Shown here: positions 25,269-33,395 of the stretch, in pieces
How the letters are laid out: every line of letters starts with the position of its first letter
How positions within the stretch are numbered: the first letter of the stretch is position 1
NCBI GenBank assembly: GCA_003506895.1
Contig: DNXO01000023.1
Coordinates: 7,458 to 64,136 of the forward strand
Length of the DNA: 56,679 nucleotides
Origin: Acetobacteraceae bacterium
GTDB lineage: Bacteria; Pseudomonadota; Alphaproteobacteria; Acetobacterales; Acetobacteraceae
Direction of reading: 5' to 3'
Translations under genes and position numbers: made by a program
Notes under the pieces: model-generated
Database searches by the model: none
What the model was told of the DNA's origin: nothing
The model's input: only the letters and a program-made list of their open reading frames with translations

Positions 25269-26261
25269 ATGACAACGACGACCCGCCGTTCGGTTCTCGC
25301 TGGTGGCGCCGCTCTCACCTCGGCCGCCATCCTATCCCGGCCCGCCAGGGCTGCCACCAAGATCACCTTCCTGACAAGCTGGTTCGCGCAGGCGGAGCAT
25401 GGCGGCTTCTATCAGGCCAAGGCAACGGGCCTATACGAGAAAGCCGGGCTGGACGTGACGATCAAAATGGGCGGCCCGCAGGTGAACGGCCTGCAACTGC
25501 TGACGGGCGGTGACGCCGACATCATCATGGGCTACGACATCCAGACCCTGGGCGCGGTCGCGAAAGGCCTGCCCGTTGTAACGATCGGCACGTCTTTCCA
25601 GTACGACCTGCAGGGCGTGATGACGCACGGCGACATCAGCGCGATCCCCGACCTGAAAGGCCACAAGATCCTGATCGCCAGCACCTCCCACGCCACGTTC
25701 TGGCCGTGGCTGAAGCAGCGCTTCGGGTTCACGGATGACATGGCGGGTGCCTATACATTCAATCTGCAACCGTTCCTGCTGGACAAGACCCTGGCCGTAC
25801 AGGGTTACGCCACATCCGAACCGTTTGAGGCACGCAAGGAAGACCCCGGCCTGAAGTTCTTCCTGTTCGCCAAGGACGGTTACCCGCCCTATGGCAGCAC
25901 GATGGTCACCACCAACGGCTTCGTCGCCAAAAACAAGCCGGCGGCAGCGGCGTTCGTGAAAGCATCGCTGGAGGGTTGGAAAGATTACTTCGCCAATCCG
26001 GCCCCGGCGAATGCGCTGATCAAGGCCGACAATCCGAAGATGACCGACGATCGCATCGACTACGCGATCAAGACGATGCAGGACATCAAGCTGCTCAACG
26101 GTGACGCCGCCGCCACCCAGGGCATCGGCGTGATGACCGAGGCGCGTTGGAAAGGCACCTTTGACTTCCTGGTCAAGGCCGACCTGCTGAAAGCCTCCAC
26201 CGATTGGAAAAGCGCCTTCACCACGGAGTTCGTGAAGGACCTGCACATCATGATGCCATGA
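25269..26261 (+). CDS. ABC transporter substrate-binding protein, NMT1/THI5-like
   Basis: The protein has 330 residues from ATG 25269 (GAGGTGA 6 bases upstream). An N-terminal Tat-like signal (TTRRSVLAGGAAL) ends near ARAA, followed by the NMT1/THI5 fold: ITFLTSWFAQAEHGGFYQAKATGLYEKAGLDV (positions about 32-63) and a GGDADIIMGYD ligand-loop region. Relatives bind formyl-aminopyrimidines, alkanesulfonates, taurine or aromatic acids. It starts a five- or six-gene operon (binding protein, ATPase, permease, Rieske oxygenase, then hydrolase and cupin). A pyrimidine-like or N-ring ligand is plausible but unproven. Confidence 0.9.
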   Translation: MTTTTRRSVLAGGAALTSAAILSRPARAATKITFLTSWFAQAEHGGFYQAKATGLYEKAGLDVTIKMGGPQVNGLQLLTGGDADIIMGYDIQTLGAVAKGLPVVTIGTSFQYDLQGVMTHGDISAIPDLKGHKILIASTSHATFWPWLKQRFGFTDDMAGAYTFNLQPFLLDKTLAVQGYATSEPFEARKEDPGLKFFLFAKDGYPPYGSTMVTTNGFVAKNKPAAAAFVKASLEGWKDYFANPAPANALIKADNPKMTDDRIDYAIKTMQDIKLLNGDAAATQGIGVMTEARWKGTFDFLVKADLLKASTDWKSAFTTEFVKDLHIMMP

Positions 26262-27061
26262 ACGACTTTTCCGCCCCGATAACGGACGTCCCGGTCGTGG
26301 ACGTCCTGTCGGCCGAGAAAATTTTCGCCAACGGCTTTCGCGGCCTGGCGCCGATCGACCTGTCGATCCAGCGCGGCGCGTTCGTCAGCCTTATCGGCCC
26401 ATCCGGCTGCGGCAAAAGCACATTGCTGAAGCTGATCGCCAACCTGATCGAACCGAGCGACGGGCGGGTGCAATGGTGGCGTGGCGATTTCTCCAAGGTC
26501 GGTCAGGCGGGGCGGCAACTGGCGTTCGTGTTCCAGGACCCGACTCTGATGCCGTGGGCGCGCGTCGAAAACAACGTGCGCCTGCCGCTGGATTTCGCCG
26601 GTGTGGACAAGGCGGCGGCACGGACGCGGGTAGAAGCCGCGCTGGAACAGGTGGAACTGACGCAAGCCGCCCGTCGCTATCCAAGGCAGTTATCCGGCGG
26701 CATGAGGATGCGGGTTTCGATCGCCCGAGCACTGGTGACCGACCCGGACCTGCTGCTGATGGATGAACCATTCGGCGCGCTGGATGAATTCACCCGCAAC
26801 CGGTTGGACGAGGACCTGGCTCGCCTGTCGTGGGAGCGCGGGTTGACCTCGGTATTCGTTACTCATTCGATCTACGAGGCGGTGTTCCTGTCCAGTCACA
26901 TCATCGTCATGGCCGCCGCCCCCGGCCGCGTGTTCGCCGAATTCAGCGTCGATGAACCGCGTCCTCGTGGCGAGGAATTCCGCGCCTCCGCCCGCTTCGC
27001 GGCGCTATGTCGCGACCTGTCGGCGCTGCTGAGCGACGCCTCTTTCGCGAGCCGCGGATGA
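26258..27061 (+). CDS. ABC transporter ATP-binding protein, SsuB/TauB/ThiZ-like
   Basis: The protein has 267 residues. Walker A GPSGCGKST is at 48-56 (about), then Q-loop FQDPTLMPW, signature LSGGMRMR, Walker B LLLMDEPFGALDE and an H-loop His in THSIYEA. The ATG overlaps the binding-protein stop (ATGA), which fixes the start. It energises uptake through the permease encoded next, whose ATG also overlaps its stop. Confidence 0.94.
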   Translation: MNDFSAPITDVPVVDVLSAEKIFANGFRGLAPIDLSIQRGAFVSLIGPSGCGKSTLLKLIANLIEPSDGRVQWWRGDFSKVGQAGRQLAFVFQDPTLMPWARVENNVRLPLDFAGVDKAAARTRVEAALEQVELTQAARRYPRQLSGGMRMRVSIARALVTDPDLLLMDEPFGALDEFTRNRLDEDLARLSWERGLTSVFVTHSIYEAVFLSSHIIVMAAAPGRVFAEFSVDEPRPRGEEFRASARFAALCRDLSALLSDASFASRG

Positions 27062-27861
27062 TGCGCCCGTTGATGGATCGCGAATGGTTCGCCCCGGTCG
27101 TCGCCCCGCTGGTCGTCGGCACACTGCTGCTGGGCCTCTGGCAGTTCTGCTGCCGCGAATTCCAAATCCCCATCTACCTGTTTCCCGCGCCCTCCGATAT
27201 TGCGCAAAGCCTGCTGGAGAATTGGCCCGACCTGCTGCATGCGCTGGGAAGCACGCTGAAGATCACCTTCGCCGCGTTCGCCTTGGCAACGACCCTGGGC
27301 GTCGCGACCGCCTTTCTGTTCATCCAGAGTCGCTGGATCGAAATGAGCCTTCTGCCCTACGCGGTGTTGTTGCAGGTGACTCCAATCGTCGCGGTTGCCC
27401 CGCTGATTATCATTCTGGTCAAGAACACTCCGCTGGCTCTGACCGCCTGCGCCACGGTGATCGCTCTGTTCCCCATCATTAGCAACACCACCATAGGCCT
27501 GCGCAGCGTCGATCCCGGCCTGCTGGCTTATTTTCGCATGAACAAGGTCGGACGCGCGCAGACGCTGTGGCGGCTGCGGGTGCCGAGTGCGCTGCCTTTC
27601 TTCATGGCCGGCCTACGAATTTCCAGTGGCCTGGCGTTGATCGGGGCCGTCGTCGCGGAATTCGTCGCGGGAACTGGTGGACGCAGCGCCGGCCTGGCGT
27701 ACGAAATTCTGCAATCGGGCTTCCAGTTGGATATCCCACGTATGTTCGCGGCGTTGTTGTTGATCACAGTCACCGGCGTCGTCCTCTTTGGCCTCATGGT
27801 CGGACTCGATCGTCTTCTGCTCGGACATTGGCACGACAGTGCCGCAAAAACGGAAAGGTGA
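27058..27861 (+). CDS. ABC transporter permease, SsuC/TauC-like
   Basis: The protein has 267 residues from ATG 27058, which overlaps the ATPase stop (ATGATG), with about six membrane helices. The coupling loop is around FRMNKVGRAQTLWRLRVPSALPFFMAGLR (positions about 159-187), where the usual EAA motif is degenerate. It completes the NMT1-type importer. The Rieske gene follows 4 bases later, tying uptake to oxidation. Confidence 0.92.
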   Translation: MMRPLMDREWFAPVVAPLVVGTLLLGLWQFCCREFQIPIYLFPAPSDIAQSLLENWPDLLHALGSTLKITFAAFALATTLGVATAFLFIQSRWIEMSLLPYAVLLQVTPIVAVAPLIIILVKNTPLALTACATVIALFPIISNTTIGLRSVDPGLLAYFRMNKVGRAQTLWRLRVPSALPFFMAGLRISSGLALIGAVVAEFVAGTGGRSAGLAYEILQSGFQLDIPRMFAALLLITVTGVVLFGLMVGLDRLLLGHWHDSAAKTER

Positions 27862-27865
27862 GGCA

Positions 27866-28900
27866 ATGCTGACCACGCAACAAAAGACGCTGCGGAAGTT
27901 CTGGTACGCCACGATGCCGGTCAGCTACCTGACCGAGGGGCCGAAACCGTTCCGCCTGATGGACGAGGATATCGTGCTGTTCCTTGATGCCGACGGAAAG
28001 CCGGCCGCGCTGCGTGACCGCTGCTGCCATCGCACCGCGAAACTATCCAAGGGCTGGATGGACGAAGGCAATCTGGTGTGCGGATACCATGGCTGGACCT
28101 ATGACCGCGACGGCAAGGTGGTTCGCATTCCGCAATACGACGCCGGCGCGAACCTGCCGCGCCACAAAGTTGAGTCGTTTCACTGTCAGGCCCGTTACGG
28201 CTACGTCTGGGTCGCGCTGGAAGAACCCTTGCAGCCGCTGTTCGACATCCCCGAAGACGGTGCGCCCGGTTTCCGCCGCATCTTCCAGTTTTATGACCAG
28301 TGGCAGACCGCCCCCCTTCGCCTGATGGAAAACAGTTTCGACAACGCCCATTTCGCCTTCGTGCATCGCGGCACGTTTGGCGACAACGCGCAGCCGAAGC
28401 CCAGCAAATACGAAATCGAGGAAACCGACTACGGCTTCGTCGCAACCACCGTCGTTGACATCGTCAACCCGCCCAAGGCCTTCAGGGTCACGGGCACGAC
28501 CGAACCGACAACGACTCGTACCATGCGAAACCACTGGTATCTACCGTTCTGCCGCCGCATGGACATGACCTACCCCAGCGGCATCCGTCACATCATCATC
28601 AACTGCGCCACCCCGATCGACGACGGGCGCATCCAGTTGGTGCAACTGCTTTACCGCAACGACACAGAAGAACAGTGCAGCACGCAGGAACTGATCGATT
28701 GGGATGCCGCTGTCGTTTACGAGGACCGCGACATCCTGGAAGCCACCGACCCGGATGCCGCGCTGGATCTGGCACATCGGACGGAGGCACACATGACCTC
28801 CGACCGTCCCGGCCTGATCATGCGCCGCCGCCTGCTGGAGCTGTTGACGGAACACCAGGACCCGGAGGTGACGAAGAACTACGTTGCCACGGCCATCTAG
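27866..28900 (+). CDS. Rieske non-heme iron oxygenase, single-component VanA/PobA-like
   Basis: The protein has 344 residues with GGTGAGG before ATG 27866. Rieske ligands are C53-x-H55 and C72-x2-H75, and the catalytic iron motif is D159-x2-H162-x4-H167 in the ENSFDNAHFAFVH region. This architecture matches O-demethylases and other oxygenases that act without a beta subunit. Its stop overlaps the stop of an FAD-oxidase remnant on the other strand. It is directly downstream of an ABC importer and probably oxidises the imported compound. A reductase partner is not visible. Confidence 0.92.
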   Translation: MLTTQQKTLRKFWYATMPVSYLTEGPKPFRLMDEDIVLFLDADGKPAALRDRCCHRTAKLSKGWMDEGNLVCGYHGWTYDRDGKVVRIPQYDAGANLPRHKVESFHCQARYGYVWVALEEPLQPLFDIPEDGAPGFRRIFQFYDQWQTAPLRLMENSFDNAHFAFVHRGTFGDNAQPKPSKYEIEETDYGFVATTVVDIVNPPKAFRVTGTTEPTTTRTMRNHWYLPFCRRMDMTYPSGIRHIIINCATPIDDGRIQLVQLLYRNDTEEQCSTQELIDWDAAVVYEDRDILEATDPDAALDLAHRTEAHMTSDRPGLIMRRRLLELLTEHQDPEVTKNYVATAI

Positions 28901-29174
28901 TGCGGTGGCACAAAGCACCGCATCTTCCCGGGATTCAACAGCTCCAGCGGATCGGCCTGACGCTTGAACCCCAAGTGACCGGCGTCGATCATCTTATGCC
29001 CGGCGCCGACGCGCGCCGTCCCCGGCCGTTGCCGTTCGATTGTATCGAGCGCGGTGATATCCAGCACCATGCCGCCGTCCAGCGGCACGGCTTGTTCTGC
29101 CGCACCAGCGCCGGTTTGGTGGTCCACGGGATATCGCCAAGCTCCGCCAGAAGTTTTTCCATACCGTGACCCAA
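28897..29174 (-). pseudogene. Internally deleted remnant of an FAD-linked (VAO/GlcD-type) oxidase
   Basis: Three fragments of one protein family lie end to end in the minus strand. The first resembles the N-terminus (MEKLLAELGDIPWTTKPALV from 29162). After a frame change near 29090 comes an FAD-domain piece (AVPLDGGMVLDITALDTIE, RPGTARVGAG). This then joins directly to a typical C-terminal end (FKRQADPLELLNPGKMRCF). A complete enzyme is about 450-550 residues, so most of the gene has been lost in at least two deletions. The gene cannot make an active oxidase. It converges on the Rieske gene and diverges from the hydrolase at 29192, so it was probably once a working part of this locus. Confidence 0.7.
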
Positions 29175-29191
29175 GCAAATCGGATGCCGAC

Positions 29192-30511
29192 ATGACGCCT
29201 TCCTGGTTTCCTACCACCCTGCCGCCCGATATCTGGCTGCGTAACGCCACTGTCCCGGCGACGCTGCTGGACGGCGTCGCGGGCGATGCCGAGGGCCTGG
29301 CCCGCGTCGATATTCGCCTGACCGGCGGCCAGATCGCCGCCGTCGCCCCCGTCGGAACAGCGACCGACGGCATCAACCTCGACCGCGGCCAACTCTGGCC
29401 CTGCTTCGTCGATGGGCATGTGCATCTCGACAAAACGCAAACCTGGCCGCGCCAGCCCAACGCAACCGGGACCCACCCCGGCGCCAAGGCCGCCGTCATT
29501 GCCGACCGAGGCAAGCACTACAGCGAAGCCGACATCGAACCGCGCTTCGAATTCGGCCTGCAATGCGCCTTCGCGCACGGCACCGCCGCGATCCGCACGC
29601 ATCTGGACAGCTATTGGCCGGCCGCCAAGCCGCATTGGGCGGTGTTCCGCCGTCTCCGCGATGCATGGGCCGGTCGCATCGACCTGCAAGCCGTCAGCAT
29701 CTGCCCGTTGGAGCGTTTCGCCGGCGACGACGGCATTGCCCTGGCCAACGAGGTCGCCGAGTCCGGGGGCATCCTGGGCATGACCACGACCGGAGAGGGC
29801 GGACAGGCCTCATCGCCCGAATTCCAGATCCTGCTCGACCGCTTCTTCTCCCTGGCCGAGGAACGCGGATTGGCCCTGGACCTTCACCTGGACGAAACCG
29901 GCGATTCGACTTCCCGGACGCTCGATACCGTCGCCCGTACCGCCATCCGCCGCGGCTTCAAAGCCCCGATCCAGGTCGGTCATGTCTGCTCTTTATCTGT
30001 CCAGACAGACGAGGACGCATCCGCCACTGTAGCCGCCTGTGCGGACGCCGGCCTGACCGTGATCAATCTACCGATGTGCAACATGTACTTGCAGGGCCGC
30101 CAGGCTGGCCGGACGCCGCGCTGGCGCGGCATCACCTTGGTGCATGAATTCCGAGCGGCCGGGGTCCCGGTTTCGTTCGCCTCCGACAATTGCCGTGACC
30201 CGTTCTACGCCTATGGCGACTACGACATGATGGAGGTCTATCGGGAGGCGGTCCGCATCGCCCAGCTCGACCACCCGTTCGGCACCTGGGCCAGCTCCGT
30301 TACCTCCACCCCCGCCGCGTCGTGCGGATTTTCGGACAGCCGCCGCATCGTTTCCGGCGCGGCCGCCGACCTGGTTCTGTTCCGGGGCCGATCCATGACC
30401 GAGTTGCTGGCCCGCCCACAGTCCGACCGGGTCGTCTTGCGCAATGGAAAGCCCATCGACACCACCCTGCCGGACTTCCGCGCGATGGACGCAGTCGTGG
30501 GGGCGCCATGA
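29192..30511 (+). CDS. Cytosine deaminase-like metal-dependent amidohydrolase
   Basis: The protein has 439 residues with an amidohydrolase TIM barrel. Metal and catalytic residues align in spacing with CodA: H76-x-H78 in DGHVHLD, H232 and E235 in LHLDETGD, H264 in QVGHVC, and D332 in SDNCRD. CodA deaminates cytosine, and relatives hydrolyse isoguanine, creatinine, triazines and other N-rings. No strong ribosome site precedes ATG 29192, whose promoter would lie within the FAD-oxidase remnant. The following short frame overlaps its stop (ATGA). Deamination or ring hydrolysis of the locus substrate is inferred. Confidence 0.88.
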   Translation: MTPSWFPTTLPPDIWLRNATVPATLLDGVAGDAEGLARVDIRLTGGQIAAVAPVGTATDGINLDRGQLWPCFVDGHVHLDKTQTWPRQPNATGTHPGAKAAVIADRGKHYSEADIEPRFEFGLQCAFAHGTAAIRTHLDSYWPAAKPHWAVFRRLRDAWAGRIDLQAVSICPLERFAGDDGIALANEVAESGGILGMTTTGEGGQASSPEFQILLDRFFSLAEERGLALDLHLDETGDSTSRTLDTVARTAIRRGFKAPIQVGHVCSLSVQTDEDASATVAACADAGLTVINLPMCNMYLQGRQAGRTPRWRGITLVHEFRAAGVPVSFASDNCRDPFYAYGDYDMMEVYREAVRIAQLDHPFGTWASSVTSTPAASCGFSDSRRIVSGAAADLVLFRGRSMTELLARPQSDRVVLRNGKPIDTTLPDFRAMDAVVGAP

Positions 30512-30654
30512 CCAACGACTGGCGCGTGCCTGAAACGCGCGCTGCCGCCAACCTTCGACCCCGACTTTCGCCGGGAGGAAGCTTGGTGAAAATATCTGAT
30601 ATTTTTGAATTTACCATCATATTGGCCGCACGCCTGGAAGGCCTGTCACGATGA
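30508..30654 (+). CDS. Possible 48-residue protein between hydrolase and cupin genes
   Basis: The short frame overlaps the hydrolase stop (ATGA) and its own stop overlaps the cupin's ATG (ATGATG), as expected for coupled genes. The first half is Arg/Pro-rich and high-GC. The second half (VKISDIFEFTIILAARLEG) is AT-rich and contains a possible GTG start at 30586 with GGGAGGA upstream. No family is recognised. It could instead be a leader region with chance coding. Confidence 0.35.
   Translation: MTNDWRVPETRAAANLRPRLSPGGSLVKISDIFEFTIILAARLEGLSR
30589..30605. promoter_or_regulatory. AT-rich palindrome upstream of the cupin gene
   Basis: AAAATATC and GATATTTT form a perfect 8-bp dyad around a single T, in an otherwise high-GC operon, 46 bases before the cupin ATG. 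It may be an operator or part of an internal promoter. The binding factor is unknown. Confidence 0.4.
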
Positions 30655-31085
30655 TGCCCACCCCGTTCGTCGTGAAGGGTGCCGCCGACCTGCGTGCCTT
30701 CCGCATCGCCCCGAGCGACAGCAACTACTTCGCCTGCATGCTGGATCCATTGGCCGACGGCGTGTCGTTCACCCTGGTGGTGGAAATCTTCGAGCCAGGC
30801 GGCAAAACCCCACCCAACACCCACGGCATCGCCGAAGAAGCCTTCTTCGTGATGGCCGGTAGCGGCCGAGCACTTTGCGATGGGGAAAGCCGGGACATCA
30901 GTGCGGGCGATGTGTTGGTTCTGCGCCCCGGCACGGAACACGTCGTTGAAAATACCGGCACCGGCAAACTCTATTGCCTGACGATGATGACCCCAAACGA
31001 GGGCTTCGCCGAACTGATACGCAACGGCACGCCAGTCGAACTCACGGTCGAAGACCGCGCGGTCATCACGGGGAGGCGCACCTGA
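30651..31085 (+). CDS. Cupin domain protein
   Basis: The protein has 144 residues (two adjacent ATGs). It contains a single small cupin barrel. Motif 1 resembles G(x)5HxH(x)3-4E but reads PPNTHGIAEEAFFVMAG, with only one His, and motif 2 is PGTEHVVENTG. Metal binding is therefore possible but incomplete compared with classical cupins. It is last in the importer/Rieske/amidohydrolase operon and may be an isomerase, a decarboxylase or a sensor. The role is unassigned. Confidence 0.8.
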   Translation: MMPTPFVVKGAADLRAFRIAPSDSNYFACMLDPLADGVSFTLVVEIFEPGGKTPPNTHGIAEEAFFVMAGSGRALCDGESRDISAGDVLVLRPGTEHVVENTGTGKLYCLTMMTPNEGFAELIRNGTPVELTVEDRAVITGRRT

Positions 31086-31113
31086 CGCTCCTCCCGCGGG
31101 ATAACCGGTTCGG

Positions 31114-31392
31114 CTAGGCCGCCACCTGCCGCCCGATGGCCTGCACGCCTTGGCGGCTGTCCATCCGCACAGTCCCTTTGCGGCTACCGCCGGGTTCCAG
31201 CATCGCACCATGGACCGCATCCTCGATCCGCTCCAGCAAGGTCGCCCTATGCCCCAACGCCGTCCGGCGCTCCGCCTCCAGCCCCGGGCGCATCATCGCC
31301 TGGCGTGTCGTGGTCGCCAGCACGGCGAGATTAGCCTGCAAAAACGCGGCGTGCTTCTGCGACAGGCGAACGGTAACGACATCATCCGACAT
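31114..31392 (-). CDS. Small hypothetical protein, helical
   Basis: The protein has 92 residues from ATG 31392 with GGGAG 8 bases upstream. It begins MSDDVVTVRLSQKHAAFLQANL, followed by helical, Arg/Ala-rich sequence, with no cysteines, signal or membrane helix. The opening resembles short DNA-binding or antitoxin-like N-termini, but no family is certain. Its end is 28 bases from the convergent cupin gene. Confidence 0.5.
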   Translation of the reverse strand: MSDDVVTVRLSQKHAAFLQANLAVLATTTRQAMMRPGLEAERRTALGHRATLLERIEDAVHGAMLEPGGSRKGTVRMDSRQGVQAIGRQVAA

Positions 31393-31444
31393 TGATTGGA
31401 CTCCCATCCATAGACATAATGATATGGCTTCGAACCGATCAGAC

Positions 31445-31786
31445 CTACGCTGGCCGGCACGCCGACTTGATGTCCGTCAGCGGGCACCGCGTTTTCTCGG
31501 CAAGCGCCTCAAACGCCCCCGCCACGGAATCGTAGCGATGGGTCGGGCCGATCAGCGGCTGTAGAAACACGGTCTCCGCATTCCGCCACATGATCCAGCG
31601 ACACAAATCGCTGGCCCCAAGGTGAAGCGCCAAAACTTCTTCGTATTCTTCCGTCTCCGAACCATGATCCAAACGGACAACCATCCGAAGGGCATTTGCC
31701 TCCGCCCAGCTTCTGATCAGAATCAGCTCGGCAATACTGAAAGAAAGGCCCTTGACGGATTTCGAAGGCAATCTGATGACGGACAT
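31445..31786 (-). CDS. Small hypothetical protein
   Basis: The protein has 113 residues from ATG 31786, with only a weak GGGG ribosome site. A predicted alpha/beta start (MSVIRLPSKSVKGLSFSIAE) is followed by hydrophilic sequence with several Trp and Cys residues. No recognisable domain or signal is present. The gene stands alone between the small helical protein and upp. The upstream gap (31787-31957) is AT-rich, with a CACGA-AA-TCGTG dyad. Confidence 0.45.
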   Translation of the reverse strand: MSVIRLPSKSVKGLSFSIAELILIRSWAEANALRMVVRLDHGSETEEYEEVLALHLGASDLCRWIMWRNAETVFLQPLIGPTHRYDSVAGAFEALAEKTRCPLTDIKSACRPA

Positions 31787-31957
31787 CGTAGCCCCGCTTG
31801 GATTCAATTGATCACGGCGAGGAGAGGATAATCACACGAAATCGTGAGCAACAAGCGAAAGCTTCGATAAATCCGCATCGAGATCGGCACGAACACCAAG
31901 TCAACAAAAATGCGAATATTTCACCAAGAACTGATCTTATTCGAAACAATCGGCCGG

Positions 31958-32587
31958 TCAGCGTGTCCCGTAGAACCGATCCCCCGCATCGCCCAGTCCT
32001 GGACGGATATAGCCATTGCCGTCCAGCTCCCGGTCGATCGCCCCCGTGAAAACGGGCACGTCCGGATGCGACGCGGTGAATGCCGCGATTCCCTCCGGCG
32101 CCGCCAGCAGGCAAACGAACTTCATCGCCGTCACCCCCGCCTGTTTCAACCGGTCGGCGGCGGCAACCGCGGAATATCCAGTCGCCAACATCGGATCCAC
32201 CAGAATCACAAGGCGTTCGGCCACATCGCTGGGGAGCTTCAGATAATATTCCACCGGCCGTAGCGTTGCGTGATCGCGATAGAGTCCGATGTGGCCAACC
32301 CGAGCGGAGGGGACCAGATCGAGCATGCCGTCGAGGATGCCGTTGCCGGCCCGCAGGATCGAGACGATGCACAACTTCTTTCCGGCCAGATGTTCGGCGC
32401 GCATGGTCTCCAACGGCGTTTCGATCTCCAGCGGTTCCAACTTCAGATCCCGAGTGACCTCATACGCCATCAACAGGCTAATTTCGCGAGCAACCTGCCG
32501 GAACAGCGCCGTGGTCGTATTCTTGTCGCGCAGCAGGGTCATCTTGTGCCGCAGCAGCGGATGATCCAGGACCGTCACATCAGCCAT
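31958..32587 (-). CDS. upp: Uracil phosphoribosyltransferase
   Basis: The protein has 209 residues, exactly family length. The PRPP-binding loop VDPMLATGYSA and the uracil-binding C-terminal motif GYIRPGLGDAGDRFYGT are intact. It converts uracil plus PRPP to UMP in salvage. It starts one base after the end of the PotC-like permease gene, so it is the distal gene of a permease-permease-upp operon. This links the transporter to uracil or another nucleobase. Confidence 0.97.
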   Translation of the reverse strand: MADVTVLDHPLLRHKMTLLRDKNTTTALFRQVAREISLLMAYEVTRDLKLEPLEIETPLETMRAEHLAGKKLCIVSILRAGNGILDGMLDLVPSARVGHIGLYRDHATLRPVEYYLKLPSDVAERLVILVDPMLATGYSAVAAADRLKQAGVTAMKFVCLLAAPEGIAAFTASHPDVPVFTGAIDRELDGNGYIRPGLGDAGDRFYGTR

Positions 32588-32588
32588 C

Positions 32589-33395
32589 TCACGCCCCTCG
32601 TTTCGCGGCCAGCACCCGCACGATCACCAACGAAACCAGGATAACGAAGAAAGAGAACACCGTCGTCAACGTCCCCAGCGCATAAAGCACCGGCGTCGTC
32701 ACGCTGGTGGTCATGCCGAAGATTTCCAGCGGCAACGTGTTGTCACTACCGGCGGTCAGCAGCGTGCGGGCGAACTCGTCGTATGAAAGCGTGAACCCGA
32801 ACAACGCGATCCCGATCACGCTGGGCAGGATGATCGGCAGCACGACATGGCGGAACGATTGCCATGGCGTCGCCCCCAGGTCGCGCGCCGCTTCCTCCCA
32901 CGCTCGGTTGAAGCGGTTGAAGACGGCGAACATGATCAGCAGCCCGAACGGCAACGTCCAGGTCAGTTGCGCGCCGAACGCCGAACTGTACCAATCCGGA
33001 TCGAACCCCAGTTGATTGAACAACAGCCCGACGCCCAGGCTGACCAGGATCGAGGGAATGATCAGGCTGGCGACGGTCAGCGTGAACAACGGCCCCGCGC
33101 CCCAGAACTTCCGCCGGAACGCCATCCCCGCCGCCAGCGAAACGACGACGGTGGTGACCATGACCATGGTTGCCAGCGTGAACGACCGGGTCAATGAGCC
33201 GCCGAAATCGCCCACCGCCTGGGTCTGGAACAACCGTGCGAACCAGTGCAGGGACACGCCGTTCATGGGGAATGTCAGCCCACCGTCCGGTCCCTGAAAC
33301 GACAGGACCAGGATGGTCAGCGTTGGCCCGTACAGGAACAGAATGAACAGGCCCAGCACGCCCAGCAGGACGTAGCGGCGAAAGGTTCCGGTCAT
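32589..33395 (-). CDS. ABC transporter permease, PotC-like (second system)
   Basis: The protein has 268 residues from ATG 33395, which shares a base with the upstream permease stop (TGATG). It has six membrane helices, with coupling loop EEAARDLGATPWQSFRHVV. It is strongly similar in blocks to the permease at 4436-5275 (FLYGP, LSFQG, GAQLTWTLPFGL, TLSYDEFART, NTLPLEI). It is a paralogue of the RutA-linked system, here joined to upp. No ATPase gene follows. Confidence 0.92.
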   Translation of the reverse strand: MTGTFRRYVLLGVLGLFILFLYGPTLTILVLSFQGPDGGLTFPMNGVSLHWFARLFQTQAVGDFGGSLTRSFTLATMVMVTTVVVSLAAGMAFRRKFWGAGPLFTLTVASLIIPSILVSLGVGLLFNQLGFDPDWYSSAFGAQLTWTLPFGLLIMFAVFNRFNRAWEEAARDLGATPWQSFRHVVLPIILPSVIGIALFGFTLSYDEFARTLLTAGSDNTLPLEIFGMTTSVTTPVLYALGTLTTVFSFFVILVSLVIVRVLAAKRGA

